Part shown: positions 21,190 to 33,514 of the stretch, in pieces
Layout of the letters: each line of letters opens with the position of its first letter
How positions within the stretch are numbered: position 1 is the stretch's first letter
DNA from: Gnetum montanum
Taxonomy: Eukaryota > Streptophyta > Gnetopsida > Gnetales > Gnetaceae
Direction of reading: 5' to 3'
NCBI GenBank assembly: GCA_015680685.1
Contig: MNCI01019084.1
Span: 62,001 to 126,000, forward strand
Length of the DNA stretch: 64,000 bases
The notes under the pieces: generated by a model
The model's input: only the letters and a program-made list of their open reading frames with translations
The model's database searches: none
What the model was told of the DNA's origin: nothing
Translations under genes and position numbers: made by a program

Positions 21190-23580
21190 ATGAAGCACTA
21201 ATGCATCGTATGGAGAGAACATGCATTGGAAAACTAATGAGATATGCATTGAAGAAAATTGGAGCAACCAACCTTCTATAGGGATTTCATCTGTTCATGA
21301 CCACCTTGACTATACTCAAGGACTACATTCACCTAAGGCAAGCAATCTTAGATGAGTTGAAGTACTAGACTAGGGGAGGCCTTAAGGCCTAGGACCTCCT
21401 CAAAACCTAGAAAAGATAAATCAAGGGATCATGGGAAACACTATAGAAGCCATGGAGACTCTCCCAGATGACAGTGAACCTTTTTTGGCCACTTAAGAGC
21501 ATGACACAAATCACAAAGGTAGTTAGAATACCCCACAAGCATCACAAAGAAAATTACATCAAAAGGCTTGATATGAATAACATATGATTTTGATCCACAA
21601 CATCATTTACAAGCCTTCCATGATGCATGCATCTTACAAAACATTGAAAATAGATGGCAAAAGCTTAAGCTCTTTTCTAAGACACTAATAGACAAAGTTG
21701 AAGTGTGGTATAGATCATTGCAACCAAATTTAATCCATTGATGGTCCACAATGCTAGAACTCTTCAATGAGAAATACCAAACCTATCCGAGGGTGTCCAA
21801 CCTAAGGAAGAAAATCCAAAGTTGGAAATAAGAACAAAATGAACCCTTGGATATGGCCCTAGATAGATACTATTTTTTGCTGAATACATGTCCAGGTCAT
21901 GGTTTCTCTCAAGAAGAGAAAACTTTTCACATCATAGATAGGATTTATATTCAAACAAGAGAGATCCTTAGGATGTCTACTTAAGGTCAATTATATGAAC
22001 TAGGAATCCATTAGATCCAAAAGCTAATAGAGCATGTGGCAAAAGAAGAAGGAGAGTTATGTAAATTAGAGAAATATCGTTGGGACCCAACTCTTCCAAA
22101 GAAGAAGGTTCACATCTATGATAAGGAAAAAGAGGTAGCTCTGAATGAGGTAATTTCACAATAAAGCTTGTTAACACAAAAGCCTATCAATAAGCTTGAA
22201 GCAAGGTTAGATAAGATGTCAAAATGAATAAATGAGAAAGTTACAACTTGCATAGAAACTATAGAGGAGAGAGTAATGCAAAATGAATAAGTGATCAAAA
22301 TAGAAGAAGAAGAAAGAACCAAGAAATAGCTAAGAACACTAATAGGTAAAAAAGGAAAATGGTTGTAGAAGAAGAGGCTATAGACTCAACCACCAAAGAA
22401 GATGATGGATGTGACATTTGCCTATATGATCATCCAAAGGGTTATTTCCCAATCATGTTACATCTAATGCCTTTGCATTGAATCCCATGTTCATACAAAA
22501 GAAAATGCCAAGAAAATTATCTTTCTCACAAGGTAATCATAAATAGTTTTACAACCAACCATACCATCATAGTGGGACTCCTTACTAGCCTCAACACTAT
22601 CATCCAATGTAGTGGAAAAACCCACATTCATGGGGAAGGCCATCATCAAACCAATACTACCCTTACTACCAACCAAACCCATATGAATATTATGTTCAGC
22701 AACCTGTTTTACTAACTAGTTCCACTTCCTCTACCTCGAATCACTACTACTACTATCCCAAATATCATCAACATGCAACATCTTATATGATATCACCACC
22801 TCACACCTCTCATCCTTCATCATATCCTCAATATTCTAATACTTCCCTCCATCAGATGTCATAGCCAATAACACTAGAAGGTTTAGCACCACAACATCAA
22901 TGAAAGAATGCCACTTGTGCTATGAACATACACAAAAATGATAATGTCAATAGATCTCCACCACAATCTCAAAAATTCCCTTTTTGTAGGATGGTTCCCA
23001 TACATAAGTACAACACTCATGGACCTACGAACTCATCAAAACTATCACTAGGCCAATTTGATGCAACAACCTTCCTCGTCAAAACGATGTCTCCTAATTA
23101 TACAAAAAAGTCAACAACCATTACCACTCCAACACAAGGCATAAATAATGAGCTTATCATTGTGGAGAGACAGGAAAATCCATGCATCACTAATAGTAAA
23201 GGGTGTAGCTATGGACTAGAAATTTAAAATATTAACACAACCCACAACAAAGCTAAGGAACAAGTAGGTGAGAAAACACTAGTCTACGTAGTATCCACTA
23301 AACTTAAGAAAATGAACCAAACAAAGGACTTAGACATAGATATCATACACTTTGATTATACACCAAAAAAGGATATTAAACATAGAGACTTGGGAATTAA
23401 AACAGAAAAACAAAAGGAAGAAGGAAACACATCTACAACCCCCAAAAGGGAAATAGCTTCAAGCCCAAATGAAGATACATCTCCAAATGATCCAAACGAG
23501 ACTATCACCAATGTTAGATGTGCTACCACATGATTAATCAAATCAGTAATAGTGATAGATGGAAAACCAATGGTGTATAA
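21190..23580 (+). pseudogene. gag of B1, broken
   Basis: Homologous to the A gag and the B2 gag. Readable pieces include H-H-L-Q-A-F-H-D-A-C, W-Q-K-L-K-L-F, V-W-Y-R-S-L-Q, R-V-S-N-L-R-K-K-I, P-L-D-M-A-L-D-R-Y and P-G-H-G-F-S. The zinc-knuckle variant C-D-I-C-L-Y-D-H-P-K-G-Y-F lies at about 22410-22450; its last Cys is Phe here. A Thr/Pro-rich part and a B-specific tail follow. The tail has two open pieces (22922-23227 and 23312-23533, the latter ending N-V-R-C-A-T-T) that are closely matched in B2 (40653-40943 and 41088-41363). Stops and shifts are frequent. Confidence 0.75.
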
Positions 23581-23619
23581 CTAGGAAATTATGCGGTCCA
23601 TCTCTCAAATGTAATGGTG

Positions 23620-24924
23620 TATAACTAGTGAAAATGGTAAGGGTGTAACCTCAAGGGGACTTGTTAGGTTTTATTCTTATCTTTCTTCATGTGGTTTATG
23701 ATTTTTCAAGGAATGTATCATCACTCCTTTATTGACCAATAAATAGGAAGCTATGTATTTTCATGGTGTGGTTTCCATTTCAAAAATAAAATTTAAAATT
23801 CAACAAAAAAAGAAGAAACAATAATGAAGAAAAAAATAAAAAAAATTAATAAAAATGAAGAAAAATAAATAATAATAATAATAATAATAATAATGAAAAT
23901 TTAAACCACATCCCTAAGACACAATAATGCACTACAAGTACTAGTTATGAGGTTGGAAAGACATGCTACCCATGCTTGAAGGCACCCCTCTAACTAAGGC
24001 CCTTCCTTCTTCTCTTTTCTTCTCTTTTTGGAGTAATGATTGTTCTTTGAGGTGGTTGTGGACTCATGGTGGTCAACAAGAAGGAGCACATCAATGCAAG
24101 GTCACTATTCATGGTATGAACTTGGGCTAAACTTGAATGGATAGGTATGTTGATCATTTTAATCACATTTATCACAAGAACCTATTATGGACATGGTAAA
24201 GTACCTTACATCCTGATCTCTACAATCCCTTCTCATCCCATTATTCACCTCACTGCTGCATGCAATTATAAGCCTTTTAGTCTTGTGTAGCATAGTACAA
24301 CATTCCAACCACAATTGTTGTGTGTTGTTTGGAATAAAGGCATGGTCTACATTTAACTTCTCAAGTGTCCACGAACATCTATAGAAGTGGTTGTGCAAGG
24401 GCATTATGGTAGGAGCCTAATTTGGGGAGGATCCACTTGCATAATTTTTCTTGATCATGGCTTTGAACTAACCTTTACATCCTCCAAAACATCAATGATA
24501 GTTTCTCTAAATTTATGCATAAATTTGGGACTAGTTCTCATCACTTTCAATTACGTTTTTACTTTTTCCTACTTTTCTATTATAATATCCTTCAAGTTCA
24601 ATATTTTTTGGCCATATTTTGAATTAGAACTTTGGTTTCAATTGTTCAAAAAATTGTGTGCTTCTAGAGTTACGTTTATTAGTCATGGTGGCAAGGGATG
24701 TCTGATTTGAAATTTTTTTGACATCCTATTTTCAAACATCATTGTAACTAATTGTAATTGATTAAAATAATTTAATCTCTTTGATGATTTTAGTTACCTC
24801 ATAGCCTTGGGCATAGTATGTTGTCATCACCTTATGCTTTAATGAAAACTAAGGGATCTGAAAAGGGTTAATTATTAAGGAAAATTTACCAAAACTAATG
24901 TTGTTCCTTTGGTGACTATAGGTG
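23620..24924 (+). other. Downstream module of B1
   Basis: Starts near GGGTGTAACCTCAAGGGG (23641) and ends near GGGGAGGATCCACTTGC (24424-24440). It corresponds to 41889-42650 in B2. One base is lost in the start motif relative to B2, so the shared reading frame is shifted. An (AAT)n run lies at 23868-23895. The internal purine tract seen in B2 is deleted just before it. Confidence 0.6.
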
Positions 24925-25200
24925 ATGCTAAAAGAAATGCCTAAGGAAGAAGGTCTTTTTCCAAGAACGAAAACAAAGCTAAGAGGAAGATAATAGAGGA
25001 TATGCCCATAGACAAATGATAGCACATACAAGATAGTAGCTCAAGCATCGTATGTTTACTAGATCCATGGGATGATGAGAAGAAATTTTAGTCCATCCTT
25101 CATGAATGTTCTACATACTGAAAGAAGCATCAACATAACAATCAAGGTTGGAAGTCTGCCATTGCTAGTAGCAACAAGAAGAATCATCTTCAATAGGCTT
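24925..25200 (+). pseudogene. 3' cargo ORF of B1 (B-family specific), broken
   Basis: After GACTATAGGTG, an acceptor-like AG, the ATG at 24925 opens M-L-K-E-M-P-K-E-E-G. After stops the frame continues with D-M-P-I-D-K, then C-L-L-D-P-W-D-D-E-K-K-F and H-E-C-S-T. The B2 copy (43139-43375) has the same peptides, so this was a real coding segment of the B family. I do not recognise it. It occupies the same place as the coiled-coil ORF of A and G. Confidence 0.4.
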
Positions 25201-25255
25201 TTTAAAGACCTCTACAAATTTTGTAATCTTTAATGTCTATCTAGTATTTTTTTCA

Positions 25256-25260
25256 CTCTG
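25256..25260. other. Target-site duplication of B2, left copy
   Basis: CTCTG before the B2 5' LTR pairs with CTATG (44526-44530) after its 3' LTR, four of five bases matching. Collapsing them restores an alignable B1 sequence. Confidence 0.75.
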
Positions 25261-25820
25261 TGATGAAGCATCAGTTAGCTATGTTGATGCAATCGTGTTG
25301 AGGCAGATGCCTCAACGTAGATTCCTTGATGAAAATTCCTCAATGCATGTTGTCATATCTATTTGAATAAATAGTTAATTTTTATCAACTCTAATATTGG
25401 ATATGCAATATCAAAGCTCTAATATCATAAACCTGATATCGGGGATCAAGATGCGATGTCAGATGTCCAATATCATGGGATGTTTTCTAGTTTATAAATA
25501 TAGTTCTTGGATGCATGGTTTGAGAATAAGTTATGTCATAGAGTAGTCAAACTCTTGTATTTTTATTTCGTAGTCTTAGAGAATAGTCAATGAGTGCTCG
25601 CAGTGTGGATTTGAGTCAGTTGTACAACATCTTATTTGACTAGCAAGGGACCTAGACACATTTCATGAATGACAATAAGATTGAGTTTGATTCTTATTCA
25701 TTGCAACACTTTGACTTAAATTAAATTTACTTTTAATGTAATTTATATTCCATGTACTTAGTTAATATTTACATTTTCATGCACATTAATAAATTGGTAG
25801 AATGAGTGCGACTAGCTTTG
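25261..25820 (+). repeat. 5' LTR of B2, truncated on the right
   Basis: Begins TGATGAAGCATC and matches 43595 onward up to GACTAGCTTTG, where minus-strand D' sequence takes over. About 370 bp of U5 side are gone. U3 differs strongly from B1's U3 although the R-U5 part is alike. Confidence 0.82.
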
Positions 25821-26299
25821 GTTTCAGTTACCTTTGTAGTTGTCATCGAGGCTTCATGAAGGGGTCAATGTAAATTTTGTGTTGGCATATCCTAGGATCT
25901 ATTCCAGTTAATTTCAGATATGACCAAGTAAAGGCTTTCAACTAATTGTTTACCATTTTCAGCAGTCTTTCCTTTTGTTGAGTGAGCTTAGCCTTAATGA
26001 TTACCAATTTTCCATTCTTCAGAAATGTGTATTCCATACTGGTGGGCAATGGTTTTAACTCAATGGACTCTTACTTAAACTTGTCAGGGATTTTCAAATT
26101 TCCCTAGTTGATATTTTCAGTGTCAATACTTGGAAGTTGGCAATGGACTTGCTCTAATGTATCTATGCTATCGATGTAGACACAAGTTAAGCTCTTAGTT
26201 GGTTCCATGCATAAAGTTGAATTGCTCTCTTGGTCAACTATTAGCCACTGGGTGCCTTTCTACCTTGTAGCTATTGCATAAAGGCATCTTTGTATGTTA

Positions 26300-27130
26300 T
26301 TTATTTTTACACAATGGTTGCATGCAGGAAATGTTAAACGTTGTACAAACTAGGAATTCTCCACTCAATTACACCCTGTGTCATTGTACGCAATGCATGG
26401 AACTTTCTTCTTCTCGATCTTTTCGAACATATTTTCCTTTGATATTTCCAGGGAAAGATAACGTATTTCTAGGTGCACATCAATTGTGCTTAGCCATGCT
26501 CTTCCCATAATGATTGGGAAATCCCTCTTATAGTTGTTAACTTGAATCACTAGGAAATTGGTTGGATACAACCATCCACAAATAGTGGTGACAATGTCCT
26601 CCACTAGTCCTAATGGGACAATTATGGACTAGTCAACCAACCCTAAACTAATGTTACTCCTTTTTAGTGGAGGTAGGTTCCAGGCTTTGTACATTTCTTG
26701 GGAGATTAAGTTAACAAGAGAACCTAAATCCAAAAGAGCTCTACAAGGCTCATTCCCAGCGATTTGCAAATATATAAGAGGAATTCCAAGATCAAAGAAT
26801 TTCCTAAGAATATGGCCAACTTTAATCCAATTGGTGATGGCATGAGTCAACATGACCATATGCATTGGGTGTGGTTTTTGGTTTGAAGGAAGCTCCAAAG
26901 ATTCGAATGGTGGTGAGGCATTTGGAGGATTAGCCACTTGTGGTTGTGAGGACTTAGTTGGACTATTAGTTCTAAAGAAAGGTCTCTTATTTGTGTGATT
27001 GTCTAAACCAATAGTAGGTTGAGGGTTGATAACCCTTGTAGCGTTACATTGTTGCAGCTGGGTAGGGAGCTCACCCTGCATAGCTGGAGTAGCTAGTAAT
27101 GAAGCTAAGGGTGGAAGAGGTGTAGCCAAA
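26300..27130 (-). pseudogene. Aspartic protease region of D', broken
   Basis: Two open pieces (27129-26629 and 26604-26365) form a retroelement protease region: H-M-V-M-L-T-H-A-I-T-N-W-I-K upstream, I-Y-L-Q-I-A-G-N-E, then the active-site stretch A-L-L-D-L-G-S-L-V-N-L-I-S, in which the usual D-S-G has become D-L-G, then F-P-I-I-M-G-R-A-W-L. In D (35992-35444) the site is D-S-G. The catalytic Ser/Thr position is changed, so this copy is probably inactive even apart from its stops. Confidence 0.78.
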
Positions 27131-27399
27131 TGAGAAGGATAGTGTGTATGTGGAACATCACTTCTAGGAGAAGGACTTCTAAAGTACTCATGGGTTTGGT
27201 AGTGAGGTTGAGGAGCGACATGACTAGTAGAGTCACGTGGAGAGATCGATTGCTACACATAGTATCCGTATGGGTCAAGTTGATGGTAAGGGTACTATTG
27301 ATGTGGTAATGGCATTCCCCATGATTGTGGGTGCTTCCACTATTGATACTGTTCACTCGATTGTGGTGGAGCTCCACTAATATGTCAAAGGTTGGTGGA

Positions 27400-29405
27400 A
27401 CTACCTTAGGTTACCTTGAGGATAAGGTAACCTCCTAGGTGTCTATTGTCTGTTTAATCTTGGATTTAGTGCATACACCCCAGACTCTTGCAGATGTGAC
27501 ACTACTAGGCAACGTCCTTTAGTATGGTCATATTGGCATATTTCACATCTACCATCATTGTTTGTGTCTAAATCCACAACCTCTTCAATGAAGAAAACTT
27601 TACCCTTACCCTTGTTACATGCATATTTAGCTTCTCTTTTTTTTTCTTCTCTCTTGGTCACTACCCTGCTCTCTAGACTCTTCTAATATTTTTAAAATGG
27701 TTTGAAATTTATCATCTATGGAGTTCCACATTTGATCTACCTTTGCCAATACTTCTGATGGAAATTTTTGAATGGACAAGGTTTTCCTATTCACCATCTC
27801 TTCAAGTGGTGACTCTTCTTCATCTTCACAAAATCTAACTTCCTTCTTTTGAAGGGAAGGATCTCTATTATATTCCTCTGCATTCTCTCTTTTTCTTAAC
27901 TCATCTTCCTCCTTGGCAACTTGCTCCAGTAATCTTTGTACTTGATGGCCTCTAAGCTTAGATAGTCTTCCTTGGGTGTAAGTCCCAAGGGTTCTTCGCG
28001 TTTCATACCTAATCCCATCTATGAGATGGTGTAGTTGTTCCCTCTACGAGTAACCATGGTCATGGCAACGATGTAATAATACATAATATCAGCCGATGGT
28101 AGCACCTAAGGGTTCGTGTCCTCCCTATTTTGATCTTTGGATTTGCTTTCATAGGTTGGACACTCAGGAGTACGTTTGATACTTATCGTTGAATAGCTCT
28201 AACATGGTACTCCATCGACAAATGGATTCCAATTCTAAGGACTGGTACTAGCTTTCTGCTTCCTTAATCAGTGTTTGTGGAAAAAACTTGAGTTTTTGCA
28301 ACTCATTTTCTATGTTTTGCAAGGCACATGCATCATGAAATTCTTGTAGATGGTTTTGAGGATTAGCATTATATCACCCTTCAAATCGTTGGATGTTATT
28401 CATGTCTAGTCTTTTGATCCTACTATCTTTCTCATGCCTTGTTGGGATTCTAATGGCCTCTATTATATCTAACATACTTCGGGTGATGAGTAGGGGTTCA
28501 TTATGATCGTACTATCTATGGCATCTATGATGCCTATGTTGTTCCCTACTCTCCCTTCTTTTGTGATGTGTTTCTCTAGAATTCCCTCATCCCCTTTCTT
28601 GACTATTTTGTCTATGATCTCTATTTCACCTACCATTATCCTCAAGGTCTTTTCCTTTACAACTACATTTAGATCCTAAAGAAGAAAGTGAATGAAATGA
28701 TGAAGGTGAATAGGAAGGAGAACTAGCACCATGATGGTGCCTACTACCTTCCCTTTGGTGGTCGTGGCCTCGGTCGTAGTTACGATCAGAATTTCCATCT
28801 TTGTCATGCGTGCATGTTCCTTTTTCAGATCCTTTATGTCCATCAGTACCTAAATTTGAGTTATGGATAGTTGAGTCAAGATTCTGATACATAACCCCTT
28901 GACCGAAGTTAACAGGAGGAACATAGTTTTGTGGAAAACCTCCTAAGGTAGGTTCACCACCCTCATTCTCACTTAGGACATACGGGAAATCCTAAGACCA
29001 CTTTCCCTTCATAGATTTGTAATGTCTCTGCTATTGTAGGTCCCTTTGATGTTGTGCCTCCATGGGTCGATACTCTCTCAAGTCATGTTCATGCACAATG
29101 TATTCTATCTATAAGTGCTACATACCAATTCATGTGAGAGCACGAAGAAGCATGCTTGGGATTGAGCAATCGGAAGGTAACACTATGTTACCTTATAAAT
29201 CACATCATTACAACTGTTCATCTTGGTGGAGAATAAAGGGAAATTCTAATACATACTCATTGAGATGAGCGTATACCAAGCGAAACTGTTGGGGTATTGG
29301 CGGATCATCGTGTGTACTATGCCTTTGATTGTTCATTCTGTCAGACCTAGGCAGTGAAGCACTCTCATAAGAAGAAGGAGAGATGATTGATTTTTTAGTG
29401 TGCAA
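27400..29405 (-). pseudogene. gag of D', broken
   Basis: Parallel to the D gag. The start ATG of D is ATC here. Pieces include a His/Asp/Gly/Arg-rich stretch (28892-28626), the gag core between about 28500 and 27900 with many stops, and the zinc-knuckle variant C-E-I-C-Q-Y-D-H-T-K-G-R-C followed by H-L-Q-E-S-G-V-Y-A-L-N-P-R-L (27570-27443). This copy shows the C-x2-C-x3-H-x4-C spacing most cleanly. Confidence 0.78.
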
Positions 29406-29519
29406 TAATCTTTCTTGATAATTGTAGGATCACTAACTCTAAGATTTTGTTCCAAAAATGGGAAGATTCCTAAGTTCTAATTAGCACACAAACAACAAAG
29501 TCCTCAGCAATGACGCCAA

Positions 29520-30376
29520 TGATGGATGGTGAGGTACCCCTACGCTCAACCATACAAATACAAGCGTTTATGCGCAATCTGGTCAAACTCTAAGGACTAA
29601 GTGCTTATGTGCCTTCACAGAACAAGGATGGGTTAGGTGATCATTTATCTTCCCAAGCTTACTTGTATGGCATGATTGTATGGTTAAGTAAACTTGAGGT
29701 ATGTGATTTTTATGGTTTTTTATGTTTTATGTTCCTAGTGCTTAAAATGGAGAAATGAAATAATTTAATAACTAATTTGATTTAACTAAAAAACTATGCT
29801 CTAACTATTCATAACACCAACATCCATTCCCACTCTCTGTACACATCCTAAACTAGTGCAACACTACTAGGATTACCAAACGTTAATGATTACTAGGTTA
29901 CCAAGTGTTCCATGTATGCTTGAAGTGGTCGTACTAAGTGTTCTTACTTGTGAAAATTAACGAATCAATAAAAGCAACATCAAGCAACTAATGAGAGCAT
30001 TAAATAATTGTAAATAACATTAAATGTAATAAATAATCTATTCTAAATGTTACAAGGTTTATCAGAAAGTTCATCTTTATTTTCGAACACAAGATGTGCT
30101 CAAGTACACAATGCTCGAATAAAGATCCATTCACTTTATGACTCCTACTATGGACAGTCAAAAATAATTCTAACTCTGGAAAGGAAAAATTGCAAGAGTT
30201 CAAGTAAGGGACTAAGAAACTAACTATCCTATTATCAAACCAATTGTGCCTGTCTCTTATTTATAGGCAACAAGACAGGTTCCGACATCAGATGTCTAAT
30301 ATCGCTTAGTGGGCTTCAATATCGTGGACCCGATATTGCGAATGCGATATCACAAACCCGATATCACGGCTCATCA
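29520..30376 (-). repeat. LTR shared by D (3' LTR) and D' (5' LTR)
   Basis: On the minus strand it runs from TGATGAGCCG (30376) to ACCATCCATCA (29520), 857 bp. It matches 38606-39441. U3 has GATATC/GATATT palindromes, and a TATA box (TATAAATAAGAG) lies at 30256-30267. D's polypurine tract CATAGGGGTA abuts it at 30377-30386, and a primer-site-like sequence abuts the other end. Confidence 0.85.
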
Positions 30377-31291
30377 TACCCCTATGACTAAATGAAAAAT
30401 TGTCTTTGATTTCCTTAAAAAATATTAGGAAGGTATGGGATTATTGATTGAATGATAATTGACAGTGACATGGGATGACAGACTCAAAGTGTCCAATGAA
30501 CAAATTAACAAACATATTACAACATTGGTGTTCATAACCATTGTGGTGAACATTGTACATAGATGACATTCAAGCCCTCATTTGACAGCTTGAAGAGAGA
30601 GAGAGAGAAGAAAGAAAATGAGGTATGTCACTGCCAATTTCAAAATTGTGCACACTGTTGTTCATCCATGGCCATATGATGAAGCATGTTCCTTGCATAA
30701 CTGTTCTTGTTCTAGTCCATCCTAAGTGGTCCCTCCTATCCTAGTCCATTGTTTGTGTAATCACCATTTGCACACACAACACCATCACGAATTAGCAAGG
30801 ATAGATAAGACATAATGCAGTTGATACCTTGCCTCGATATAAAGCACGTTGGCTAGCTTGTGGGTATGGTAGATACTGGGTTAGAGGTTTGTAACTAATA
30901 ACTACCTAAGGTATAAGGGTGAGATAAGTAATGGAATGGAAAACGTTGTGATAGGGCCCCCTCAACTAAGAGTGAACCTTTAGTAGCAATAAGATGGAAA
31001 ACAAAAAAAATAAGGAAGAATAGAGAAATAACAATGGTGAAGCCAATAAAATAAAAATGGATGTGATGGATGGGATGAAATGGGAAATGGTTGATTGCAA
31101 GAAATTTTTAAGGGAAAGAACTTAACAATTGCACCATAAAGGAATGCCAATGGGTCCTTCCCAAAGCAGGCTCATGCCCCTTATGCCCCTAACAAACCCA
31201 CAAACCAAAGAGTCCATAGGCTCTAGGAATGACATATGGAAAAAATGGTTAAGAACTTACCTACAAGAATTTACCAAGGAATAACAATGTG

Positions 31292-31840
31292 TCAACCAAG
31301 ATATAGACTAATCACAAAACTGGTAATGAGGTGGAATATGGAAAGAAATATGGAAGGAGAGGAGAGAATGGAATGGAATCCCAAAATCAAGGTTTTGTAA
31401 AGTCCCTTTTGTAGTATGTGGTTAAAGTGACTTAATAAAATTCTATCTAAATCCAAATTTAAGCTAACCACATCTAGTGACCTTGCATCAACACACTTGA
31501 CCAATCCATCCTCCTGAAGTAGCAAGAATGCTTCTACAAAGCAACTACCATTCCAACAAGAAAAGAATAGGAGAGAAAAAAGTTAAAAAGGGCCTTAGTT
31601 AGAGGGAACCTTCAGGCATGGATAACATGTCTTTCCAGTGCCATTACAAGTGCTTTGAATTCCCACCAATGTTTTTTTTGTTGCGAGAACCACATCATGC
31701 AAACACTTATTTGATTTAGTAAACTTCCTTATATGAGTTAATAGTAGAATGGAAGAAGAATTTATGAAAAAAATCCAAGTACCTAAGAGAATAGCCAACA
31801 CAAATGCATTGAATCCCCTTAAGGTCGCACCCTTTTCCAT
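31292..31840 (-). pseudogene. Env-position reading frame of D (conserved downstream ORF)
   Basis: One minus-strand frame, with stops after codon 81 and shortly beyond, spans about 183 codons. It starts M-E-K-G-A-T-L-R-G, has a hydrophobic segment F-V-L-A-I-L-L-G-T-W-I-F-F-I, then C-V-D-A-R-S-L-D-V-V, and ends in a second hydrophobic stretch (I-F-L-S-I-F-H-L-I-T-S-F-V-I-S-L-Y-L). F (55724-56326) and B2 (from 41889) keep the same two landmarks in one frame. The position between integrase and 3' LTR is where Athila-type elements carry env-like ORFs. No homology to a known env is claimed; the function is unknown. Confidence 0.5.
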
Positions 31841-32239
31841 CCATTTGAATCTTTCATTGGTTTGAAGAATAGTAAGCCACTAATTCATTAATAAGTTTAC
31901 TTACAAAAAGGGATAGTACATTTCCAAAGAAAAGGAAGACCATGGAGTTGAATGGATGAATGGATGTCATGGACTCATTTCCTATTTTATTGAAAGAAAC
32001 CATATCTTAGCATCAACATTGATAGTCAAAGGTAAAAACCAAACATCAGCAATCAACACCATTATAGTCCAACCCACCATCGTGAGAACTTATTGTGTAA
32101 TGAGTGAGAATAATAAAACAAAGAAATAATAGAAATGTTAACGATGATGTAAAACAAAAATAAGTAGATATGAAAAATGTGTAAAACAAAAATATGTAAA
32201 ACAAAAAAAAAGATAAAGGAAACTGAGGGCTTAGAATGG

Positions 32240-33340
32240 TTAGCATTGGTGGCCATCTCCCCCATGACTGAGTTGGAAGGGGGAGATCTGAAATAAGGAG
32301 CAAGGTTGTCCATCAACAAAGGTAGTGTTAGTACTAGTTGTTTTAACCTCATGGAAGGGTTTGGTTTGCTGGATGTTGACTAATAATTTTCTACGTGGGC
32401 TTTTAGGTTTATAGATCGTCATGGCCCCTAAAGGAGAAGTTTCATGAACAATATAAGGTCCCTCCCACAACATTTGGAATTTAGTTCATTGTGGCACATG
32501 TTCAGGATTCCAATACAGAACCTTATCACATGTTTTGTATTTGACTTTCCTAATCCTTAGGTTATGATGTTGTTTATTAAAGGCCTTGCGCATTTCATTG
32601 GATGATAGGGCAGTTAATCAGTTTTCATTGAGCAAGTTAAGGTTCATTAACCATTATTTCTATGCTAGATTGAGGTCAAGGTTAAGGTCACATGCTATAG
32701 ATAGTGTACGGAGCTCAACTTGAATAGGAATTTTTGGAAGTTTACTGTACACTAACTCATAGGGAGAGTAGAATATAGGAAGTTTTCATGTTGAGCAATA
32801 TGCCCAGAGAGTATCGTTTAGTTTGGTGCTCCAGTCTCACCTATATTTGCTAATGGTTCATGTCAATATTTTTGTGATCTCCCTATTGTTGACTTTGGCT
32901 TAACCATTCGCTTGAGGATGATATGGTGTAGTCAGCTTATGCTCAACTCCTAAGCATTGCATCAAATTTCAAAAAGTCACACCTATAAAATGTGTACCAT
33001 TGTCAAAAATAAGTGCACGAGGCACACCAAACTTGTTAACGATTTGTTGTTGAAAACATCGTGCAACGGTAGATGATGTATAATCTGTAACAATGGCTGC
33101 TTCTACCCACTTTGTAAAATATTCAACAATAATAACAATGTATGCTTTTCCATTGGACATTGGTGTAATAGGCCCCATAAAATCAATTCCCCATATGTCG
33201 AAGGGTTCTATGAGTTGAATCCATTGTTGCGGACCCTCCATTCTAGTAGTCATTCCCCCATCACATTAGCAGCACTCACAAGATTGGATAAAATGATGAG
33301 CATCCCAAAAAAATGTAGGCCAATAATATCCTACAAGCAA
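32240..33340 (-). pseudogene. Integrase of D, broken
   Basis: The zinc-binding part ends H-H-F-I-Q-S-C-E-C-C with a stop right after (about 33260-33300). The core (33253-32969) has W-G-I-D-F-M-G-P, V-E-Y-F-T-K-W-V-E-A, F-G-V-P-R and D-N-G-T-H-F, giving the first two catalytic Asp. The third motif near 32890-32930 reads Q-A-N-G-stop-A-K-V-N-N-R-E: the usual Q is TAA and the catalytic Glu (A-E-V) is Lys. The C-terminal part (32473-32240) has W-E-G-P-Y-I-V-H-E and ends H-G-G-D-G-H, overlapping the internal purine tract. Integration activity is impossible as written. Confidence 0.85.
32253..32268 (-). other. Internal purine tract of D
   Basis: On the minus strand GTCATGGGGGAGATGG, at the end of pol and before the downstream module; near identical to F (55239-55254) and B2 (41446-41459). 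Confidence 0.55.
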
Positions 33341-33514
33341 GATTTTAATGGTTGTTCATCTCCCAACATAATTACCCCCACAAGGGCCCTCATGAGCATC
33401 TTAGAGAACTTGCAATTGATCTATATTGGGAACATACCATCAGAACAAGCCATCGGAACATACTTTATAAATTTTTCTATTGATTTCCATGAAATATTTG
33501 GCTCAGTGAAGAAA

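Larger units (their letters stand above)
25821..29519 (-). mobile_element. D': second, truncated Ty3/gypsy body sharing an LTR with D
   Basis: Reading down the minus strand from the LTR at 29520-30376: a primer-site-like TTGGCGTCATTGCTGAGGAC, gag (29405-27400), protease (about 27130-26300) and the start of pol, which stops at 25821 just before the conserved RT motifs (equivalent to 34913 in D). The whole stretch parallels 34913-38605 of D. The LTR at 29520-30376 therefore serves as 3' LTR of D and 5' LTR of D', the layout left by LTR-LTR recombination between tandem copies. Confidence 0.8.

Noticed and set aside
23868-23895. (AAT)n run as a functional element
   Set aside because: Simple microsatellite inside an A-rich part of B1; absent in B2.
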